The position numbers and the translations under genes are program-made. A stretch of DNA of 20,952 nt from DAIUFH01 sp036844705 (GTDB lineage: Bacteria; Bacillota; Clostridia; Tissierellales; Tissierellaceae). The stretch is taken from assembly GCA_036844705.1 (NCBI GenBank), contig DAIUFH010000037.1:1-20952 (forward strand), given 5' to 3'. Under the pieces are notes generated by a model. That model saw only the letters and a program-made list of their open reading frames with translations. It did not search any database and was not told the DNA's origin. Positions 16,257-20,952 of this stretch are shown one piece after another. Positions within the stretch are counted from its first letter, which is position 1; the number at the start of each line of letters is the position of its first letter.

Positions 16257-17534
16257 TTAATTTGTAGCTAGTTCTAGAATCCATTCAATCCACCTTAAAA
16301 CGGTTGATGCTCTTCTTTTAACCGTGGATGATCCCCTTTCTACATTATGAATATAGCTTGTGTTCATAATTTCAATTACATCTTCAATAGTTACTTGAGA
16401 TGATTCTCCGTAATACTTTCTTAATGCCCTATTAAAAACCTGATGACTTAATATTAGCCTTACAATTTCAAGTTTTTTTTCACGATGTTTTTTTCTCATG
16501 ACTTGTCTACCTAAAGGTGTTAATTCACAAATTACATCTTTGTTTTTAGTTCGTTTTTGAACTAAGCCCAAGTATATAGCTGCATTAGAATAATAATCAG
16601 CTTGTCTTTTTTCAAAGTTGTAGTAAGATGCAATTTCATCTTTAGTCAGATTGTTTTCCATTAATAGACCCAATAAATCTATAGTTCTATTGAAATTGTT
16701 AGCTTGAGGAAATGGCACTGTAGTTGGTTCTTTAACAATAGAAGTATTATTAAGTATAAAATAAATTTCTTCCATGGAAATTGGTTCTTCTTCAAAAGCA
16801 AAATTCTTCTGTTCTAATAGCTCTAATGAATTGTATTTTGTTTTATCTTTAAATCTATAAATAAAGAAGCTAAAAATATCATTACTATATGTAAAGAATG
16901 CAGGTATAACTTCTTTCTTTACTTTATTCCTCCACAATCTATATGGATAATATATTTGCCTAATATTAAAACTATCAATCTCAAAATTTTTTGCCTCTAA
17001 TAAAATTAATTTACTATGACTTTCAAACCCAGCGTCAATTTCGCATTGACTATTAATTACATCTATATTAAATGTACCTTTATCACTATCTATATTAAAA
17101 TTAAAAGCTCCTGTTCCCATTCTTCCAGAAATAGTTTGTAATGATTTTTCTCCAAGAATATAATTAATAATTCCACCTGCGTAGGCTGTATTTATAGCGG
17201 TTGCTTCTGAATAAATATTATTAGGGTCTATGCTTTCTATAAATGAAGGAATAGAAAATGGAATGGTTTCAACTTTAGAATATGTAATTTCTTCATAAGT
17301 CCTAAATTTTCCAATTATGTAGCTTCCTCTAGTAATAGGTAGGATAGAGAGATTATCTTTTAAAAATAATTTAGGAAGATTATTTTTTTGATCAAATTTA
17401 GTCATTAGGCGTGGTTCCCTAAATTCCTTAATCTGATTAGCAGAAATTTCAAAGAACTTATTTTTGTCTACTTCTTCGGCTATATTATATTTTTCAAAAA
17501 TTTTAGCCCATGCTTTATCATTCTTAGTATCCAT
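16257..17534 (-). CDS. Predicted type II restriction endonuclease, PD-(D/E)XK fold with C-terminal winged helix
   Basis: This 425-residue protein sits between two DNA methyltransferase genes, which is the strongest reason to call it the nuclease. A PD-(D/E)XK-like active site is visible: EIDAG (Asp167), then LILLEAKNF with Glu180-x-Lys182, followed by RQIYYPYRLW (Gln193), where a supporting Gln is common. From about 280 to 350 a winged-helix-like domain is suggested: DLLGLL, LTKDEIASYY, RQADYYSNAAIYLGL and ELTPLGRQVM. The C-terminal 70 residues are basic and helical. I do not recognise a characterised enzyme with known specificity. Its ATG overlaps the stop codon of the Dam-like gene by 11 nt and has no good ribosome site, so it is probably made by translational coupling, after the protecting methylase. 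Similar proteins are annotated as type II restriction enzymes or unknown-function families. Confidence 0.72.
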   Translation of the reverse strand: MDTKNDKAWAKIFEKYNIAEEVDKNKFFEISANQIKEFREPRLMTKFDQKNNLPKLFLKDNLSILPITRGSYIIGKFRTYEEITYSKVETIPFSIPSFIESIDPNNIYSEATAINTAYAGGIINYILGEKSLQTISGRMGTGAFNFNIDSDKGTFNIDVINSQCEIDAGFESHSKLILLEAKNFEIDSFNIRQIYYPYRLWRNKVKKEVIPAFFTYSNDIFSFFIYRFKDKTKYNSLELLEQKNFAFEEEPISMEEIYFILNNTSIVKEPTTVPFPQANNFNRTIDLLGLLMENNLTKDEIASYYNFEKRQADYYSNAAIYLGLVQKRTKNKDVICELTPLGRQVMRKKHREKKLEIVRLILSHQVFNRALRKYYGESSQVTIEDVIEIMNTSYIHNVERGSSTVKRRASTVLRWIEWILELATN

Positions 17535-18360
17535 AATTCATTATTAAAACTTCTTTTATTTCTCCTCGATTTTCTCCTATTGAATTTATAGATCTTTTAG
17601 CATTAACAAATTCAATCTTATAATCCTTATATAAATCCAAAATTATAGGTGAGGTAGAGTTAGATAGAAGAAATTTTATTCCCCTTTCATCAAGTTTATC
17701 ACATAAGTTTTTTAATCGAATTTGATCATCTATTGTGAAACCATCTAAAGTATATCCTGTAAAGGAAGAACTATCACTTATTGGCATATATGGTGGGTCA
17801 AAATATACAAATGAACCTTTTCTGATATTTTTCATCGAATTTTCAAAGTCACCTTCTAGGAATTTAATATCATATTTATTAAGATAATTACTGACAGGTC
17901 TTAAGACATGTTCATTTACAATGTTTGGATTTTTATAATTACCATAGGGAGTGTTAAATTCACCTTGACTGTTTACTCTAAATAATCCATTATAACAAGT
18001 TTTATTTAGATAAATAAGTCTACTTGCACGTTCTATATTTGATAAATGATTATACTCTGAAGTCCTATCTTTCTTCCTTAAATAATAGAAGTACTCAGCA
18101 GTATTTTTATGTTTTTTAAGGTCTTCAATTAATTCATCTACATTATCACGAATTACTTTGTAAACATTTATTAATTCCTGATTACTATCATTAACAATTG
18201 CTTTTTTAGGTTGTATGCTTAATAATACAGCACCCCCACCTAAGAAAGGTTCATAATAGGTACTAATTTTTGAAGGAATATATTTTTCTATTTCCTTAAG
18301 CAATTGTCTTTTTCCTCCAGCCCATTTAAGGAAAGGTTGAATGAGCATATTTCTTGTCAT
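17524..18360 (-). CDS. Dam/DpnM-family DNA N6-adenine methyltransferase
   Basis: This alpha-class (D12) adenine methyltransferase of 278 residues is the first gene of the R-M operon. Motif X is FLKWAGGKRQL (10-20), motif I YEPFLGGGAV (36-44 region) and catalytic motif IV FDPPY (187-191). The segment NKTCYNGLFRVNSQG with FNTPYGNYKNP is typical of Dam, DpnM and EcoRV-type methylases and contributes to target recognition. Relatives recognise GATC or GATATC; the exact site cannot be assigned from sequence. The start at 18360 follows GAAAGGAAG at a 6-nt spacing. The stop overlaps the endonuclease start by 11 nt. Leading the operon with the modification enzyme fits the need to protect DNA before the nuclease appears. 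Confidence 0.95.
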   Translation of the reverse strand: MTRNMLIQPFLKWAGGKRQLLKEIEKYIPSKISTYYEPFLGGGAVLLSIQPKKAIVNDSNQELINVYKVIRDNVDELIEDLKKHKNTAEYFYYLRKKDRTSEYNHLSNIERASRLIYLNKTCYNGLFRVNSQGEFNTPYGNYKNPNIVNEHVLRPVSNYLNKYDIKFLEGDFENSMKNIRKGSFVYFDPPYMPISDSSSFTGYTLDGFTIDDQIRLKNLCDKLDERGIKFLLSNSTSPIILDLYKDYKIEFVNAKRSINSIGENRGEIKEVLIMNYGY

Positions 18361-18380
18361 ATATATCTTCCTTTCTATCT

Positions 18381-18417
18381 TATATAGTATGATAACATAA
18401 TATGAAGCAATTTTGCT
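18381..18417 (-). promoter_or_regulatory. Candidate promoter of the R-M operon with a small dyad
   Basis: On the minus strand TTGCTT (complement of 18405-18410) and TATATA (18381-18386) are spaced by 18 bp, about 20 bp before the methylase start. A small dyad, AGCAA and TTGCT with a 2-bp gap (18406-18417), overlaps the -35. R-M operons are often regulated at such sites, but no controller gene is seen. The remaining 18418-18526 stretch up to the right repeat has no gene. Confidence 0.35.
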
Positions 18418-18526
18418 ATTGCTATTAATTAAATAATATCAGAACTGGTGTTCATAATCAAGATGAAATAACTCATATGTAAAAATAGTTTAACTTTTCC
18501 AATTTAATTATATATTATCTCCCTCT

Positions 18527-18594
18527 TACATTACATTAATATCACTCTAATTACACCTACTTGACTAAGACTAAGTAGGAATGGAGTAGAAAAT
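18527..18594. repeat. Long direct repeat, right copy, flanking the R-M operon
   Basis: This is the second copy of the 68-bp repeat at 15106-15173, same orientation, 67 of 68 bases identical. The start-to-start distance is 3421 bp, and the interval holds exactly the three R-M genes and their control region. It lies between the R-M promoter and the 3' end of the neighbouring Tm-1-like operon, about 125 bp from that operon's last stop codon. Confidence 0.93.
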
Positions 18595-18644
18595 ATAATT
18601 AATTATCTGAACTGATAATTACCCTACCTATTCATACAAAATAC

Positions 18645-18682
18645 TCTTCTTTGTATATTTTTCACCCATGTTACAAAGAAGA
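18645..18682 (-). terminator. Possible terminator of the Tm-1-like operon
   Basis: An 11-bp perfect inverted repeat (18645-18655 and 18672-18682, core CTTCTTTGTA) has a 16-nt loop, about 40 bp beyond the stop codon of the TIM-barrel gene on the minus strand. The minus-strand tail reads GTATTTTGTATG, which is only moderately U-rich, and the loop is large. The position is right for a terminator; the form is not classic. Confidence 0.45.
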
Positions 18683-18719
18683 TTATTCATCATATTCTAA
18701 TGCCTATAAACTTATAAAG

Positions 18720-19541
18720 CTACTTCTTAATCGCTTTAAATTTAGTAGTTTGTTCTTTTATTCCTCTTTCAGCGGCAAATCTCTCGATACTAGAGGCACC
18801 GAAGAAACCATCTACACCTGTTGTATTTTTAATCACATATTCAGCATCCTCAGGCTCTGCAATTGGGCCACCATGGCAGATTACCATTACATCAGGATTT
18901 ACTGATCTTACAGCATCTGCAATTTCTTGAACCCTTTTAACACTTTCATCTAATGTTAAGGCAGTTTGTGCTCCAATGCTACCTTTAGTAGTAAGCCCCA
19001 TGTGAGCAACAATTACATCAGCTCCTGCTTCAGCCATCTTTTTAGCTTGTTCTGTATCAAATACATATGGAGTTGTAAGCATATCTAATTCATGAGCTTT
19101 TCTAATCATTTCAACTTCTAAATCATATCCCATTCCGGTTTCCTCAAGATTTTGTCTAAATACACCATCAATTAATCCCACAGTAGGAAAGTTTTGAACT
19201 CCGGCAAAGCCTTGTGCCTTAAGCTCCTTTAAAAATACATCCATAACTCTAAATGGGTCAGTACCATTTACACCTGCAAGAACTGGTGTGTTTTTAACTA
19301 CAGGAAGAACCTCAGAACCCATTTCTACTACAATTGCGTTAGCATCACCATATGCTAAAAGCCCAGCTAATGAACCTCTTCCTGCCATTCTGTATCTACC
19401 AGAGTTGTATATTATTAGCATGTCGCATCCGCCTGCTTCGCTGCTTTTAGCTGTAATTCCAGTTCCTGCTCCAACCCCTAGTAGTATTTCTCCGCTATTT
19501 ATCCTTTCTCTAAAACCTTTCAATATACTTTGCCTATCCAT
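18720..19541 (-). CDS. TIM-barrel protein of the phosphoenolpyruvate-hydrolase-like family (Tm-1 C-terminal half)
   Basis: From the ATG at 19541 the protein has 273 residues. It belongs to the predicted TIM-barrel signal-transduction/PEP-hydrolase-like family, which in plants forms the C-terminal domain of Tm-1. Visible features include LLGVGAGTGITAKSSEAGG near the N-terminus, NSGRYRMAGRGSLAGLL, GVNGTDPFR, GFAGVQNFPTVGLIDG, ADVIVAHMGLTTKG, VICHGGPIAEPEDA and GFFGASSIERF, a typical barrel with a C-terminal phosphate-binding loop. An ATG at 19556 would overlap the upstream stop codon as ATGA, but it has no ribosome site; AGGAGGAG lies 5-7 nt before 19541, so that start is preferred. The enzyme reaction and substrate are not established for bacterial members that I know of. 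It forms an operon with the UPF0261 gene. Confidence 0.85.
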   Translation of the reverse strand: MDRQSILKGFRERINSGEILLGVGAGTGITAKSSEAGGCDMLIIYNSGRYRMAGRGSLAGLLAYGDANAIVVEMGSEVLPVVKNTPVLAGVNGTDPFRVMDVFLKELKAQGFAGVQNFPTVGLIDGVFRQNLEETGMGYDLEVEMIRKAHELDMLTTPYVFDTEQAKKMAEAGADVIVAHMGLTTKGSIGAQTALTLDESVKRVQEIADAVRSVNPDVMVICHGGPIAEPEDAEYVIKNTTGVDGFFGASSIERFAAERGIKEQTTKFKAIKK

Positions 19542-19552
19542 TTTTCTCCTCC

Positions 19553-20764
19553 TCATTTATTTTCTATCATAGCAATTAGTTCTTGAGCAGCTCTTTCTGC
19601 AAATTCTTTATCGTTTATATCTGTATCCATTTCTACAATCTTAATCACACTATTATTTATATTTTCTCTTAATGTCTTGAATAACATTTTATTTTCTTCA
19701 GGTCCATAGAAAGGCTTACCTTCCATATCAATTCCAGAAAGACCCTTTTTAGGTATCATTAAAACGGTATCTTTTTTAGCTAGATTTAATTTTTCAGCTA
19801 TCTTTTCACCTAATAGTTTATTTTCCTCAACACTAGTTCTCATTAATGTTACAGATGGATTGTGTTTATAGAAGTTTCTTCCTTTATATTTTTCTGGTAT
19901 AGTATCAAAAGGTCCAAAGTTTACCATATCCATTGCACCAAGGGATACTACCTGTGGAATTCCATTCAATCCAGCAGCCTCCAATCTATGAGGGCCAGCA
20001 TGTAGGACTCCATCAAATAATTCATCACACCATTCTGTAGTAGTTAAATCCAATACCCCTTTAAAATAGCTTTGTTCAACTAAACTTTCCATAGTTTTGC
20101 CGCCAGTACCAGTTGCATGGAATACTAAAACTTCATAACCTCTATCCTCAAGATATTTCATTGCTGCATTTACAGCAGGGGTAGTTAGGCCAAACATACT
20201 TGCCGCAATTAATGGCTTATCATCTACTTCGATATTGTATTCAAATTTCACCATTCCAGCTATTGCATGAGCTGCATTATTGAATATCTGTCTTGAAATT
20301 TTATTAATTCCTGCTACATCTACGATTGATGGAACCATTATTATATCGTTTGTTCCAACATAATGTGATACCTGGCCTGATGCCATAGTAGAGATCATAA
20401 TCTTTGGAACTCCAACAGGTAATTGTCTCATACCAGCAGTTGCAATAGATGTTCCGCCTGATCCACCTAGTGCAATAACGCCATCAAATTTCCCGTCTTC
20501 GTACAATTTTGGTAATGCTACTCCTATGGCTTTTGCAAGAGTCTCGGTGGCATGTGCCCTATCATTAGTTGCTATGATTTCGACAATACTTTCCCCAATG
20601 GTTTCAAGCAATTCTCTATTAGTAAAATCAGCTTTGTACTTTGATTCAAATACGCCTATATTAACAATATAGGTATTTAAATCGAGATTTTCCAAGATTT
20701 CTTTGATGTAGTATATTTCCTCACCTTTTGTATCAAAGGTACCGACAATACATATAGTTTTCAT
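19553..20764 (-). CDS. Tm-1-like ATP-binding protein (UPF0261 family)
   Basis: This 403-residue protein matches the UPF0261/Tm-1 N-terminal family. It opens with KTICIVGTFDTKGEE, the family's hallmark nucleotide-site segment, and has ALGGSGGTS (about 98-106), MISTMASGQVSHYVGTND, ASMFGLTTPAVNAA, FHATGTGGKTME, GPHRLEAAG and VSLGAMDMVNFG, the last two lying in the second half that packs against the first. The plant relative, tomato Tm-1, binds ATP and blocks a tobamovirus replicase; bacterial function is unknown. The ATG at 20764 follows AGGAGG at an 8-nt spacing. It is the first gene of a two-gene unit, ending 11 nt before the preferred start of the TIM-barrel gene. Confidence 0.92.
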   Translation of the reverse strand: MKTICIVGTFDTKGEEIYYIKEILENLDLNTYIVNIGVFESKYKADFTNRELLETIGESIVEIIATNDRAHATETLAKAIGVALPKLYEDGKFDGVIALGGSGGTSIATAGMRQLPVGVPKIMISTMASGQVSHYVGTNDIIMVPSIVDVAGINKISRQIFNNAAHAIAGMVKFEYNIEVDDKPLIAASMFGLTTPAVNAAMKYLEDRGYEVLVFHATGTGGKTMESLVEQSYFKGVLDLTTTEWCDELFDGVLHAGPHRLEAAGLNGIPQVVSLGAMDMVNFGPFDTIPEKYKGRNFYKHNPSVTLMRTSVEENKLLGEKIAEKLNLAKKDTVLMIPKKGLSGIDMEGKPFYGPEENKMLFKTLRENINNSVIKIVEMDTDINDKEFAERAAQELIAMIENK

Positions 20765-20793
20765 AACGTTTTCCTCCTCACTATATATTTTTT

Positions 20794-20859
20794 ATCTTCT
20801 GAAGATTGAATTAATTTTCTGTTATTACTATTTTATAATAAATCAAGACTTTTTAACAT
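20794..20859 (-). promoter_or_regulatory. Weak candidate promoter and dyad upstream of the Tm-1-like operon
   Basis: On the minus strand a TATAAA element (20832-20837) has a poor -35 candidate ATGTTA (20854-20859) at 16 bp. Between it and the ribosome site is the dyad ATCTTC-T-GAAGAT (20794-20806), a possible regulator site. From 20860 to the end the sequence is AT-rich with nothing else recognisable. Confidence 0.28.
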
Positions 20860-20952
20860 CCTTTTTCTAAGTTTCATTTTTGTTTATATTTATGTACTAT
20901 TCTCTATTTTAAATTTTACAATTCTATTGTTTAACTCCAACTGGATTAATAT

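Noticed and set aside
15174..18526. Insertion sequence or integrase as the vehicle for the R-M unit
   Set aside because: No transposase or recombinase open frame and no terminal inverted repeats are seen; only the direct repeats support mobility.
18651..18905. Plus-strand open frame of 84 codons at the end of the TIM-barrel gene
   Set aside because: Two thirds overlaps the minus-strand gene, no ribosome site is seen, and its start falls in the candidate terminator hairpin.
19288..19572. Plus-strand open frame of 94 codons opposite the TIM-barrel gene
   Set aside because: It is a shadow of a well-supported minus-strand gene; the composition is low-complexity (Pro/Ser/Leu-rich) and there is no family resemblance.

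Overview
The window reads as chromosomal DNA of a low-GC, Gram-positive, probably strictly anaerobic member of the Clostridia or Tissierellia. The evidence is very AT-rich sequence with short intergenic gaps, strong AGGAGG-type ribosome sites, an AddAB (not RecBCD) recombination nuclease, a lipobox-anchored ABC solute-binding protein, and an aldehyde:ferredoxin oxidoreductase (AOR) relative. This placement is an inference; no rRNA, tRNA or other marker lets me name a genus.

Layout. (1) 1-7139, plus strand: a terminator of an upstream gene, an extended -10 promoter, then addB and addA, overlapping by 35 nt; together they form the helicase-nuclease for double-strand-break repair. (2) 7168-11728: a divergent module. 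A short, diverged AOR-family protein runs on the minus strand and converges on addA through a shared hairpin. A three-gene BtuCD/FecBCD-type importer (lipoprotein, permease, ATPase) runs on the plus strand and ends in a very long hairpin terminator. A 14-bp palindrome lies beside the importer promoter. The pairing raises the possibility that the importer carries tungstate or molybdate rather than a siderophore. (3) 12043-15096, plus strand: a large defence-type helicase with an N-terminal PLD (HKD) nuclease-like motif, SF2 helicase motifs and a DUF3427-type C-terminus. (4) 15290-18360, minus strand: a compact restriction-modification (R-M) operon of a Dam/DpnM-like adenine methyltransferase, a predicted PD-(D/E)XK endonuclease with a C-terminal winged helix, and a second, unrelated DNA methyltransferase carrying HPPY. 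(5) 18720-20764, minus strand: a two-gene operon encoding the bacterial equivalents of the two halves of the plant Tm-1 protein (UPF0261 ATP-binding protein, then a TIM-barrel protein of the phosphoenolpyruvate-hydrolase-like family).

The most notable structure is a 68-bp direct repeat (67 of 68 bases identical by eye) at 15106-15173 and 18527-18594, exactly bracketing the R-M operon. It begins 9 bp after the helicase stop codon. This makes the R-M operon a discrete 3.4-kb unit that could have been inserted with a long target duplication, or could be lost by recombination between the copies. No recombinase or transposase gene is visible in the window, and I see no rRNA, tRNA, CRISPR array or insertion sequence.
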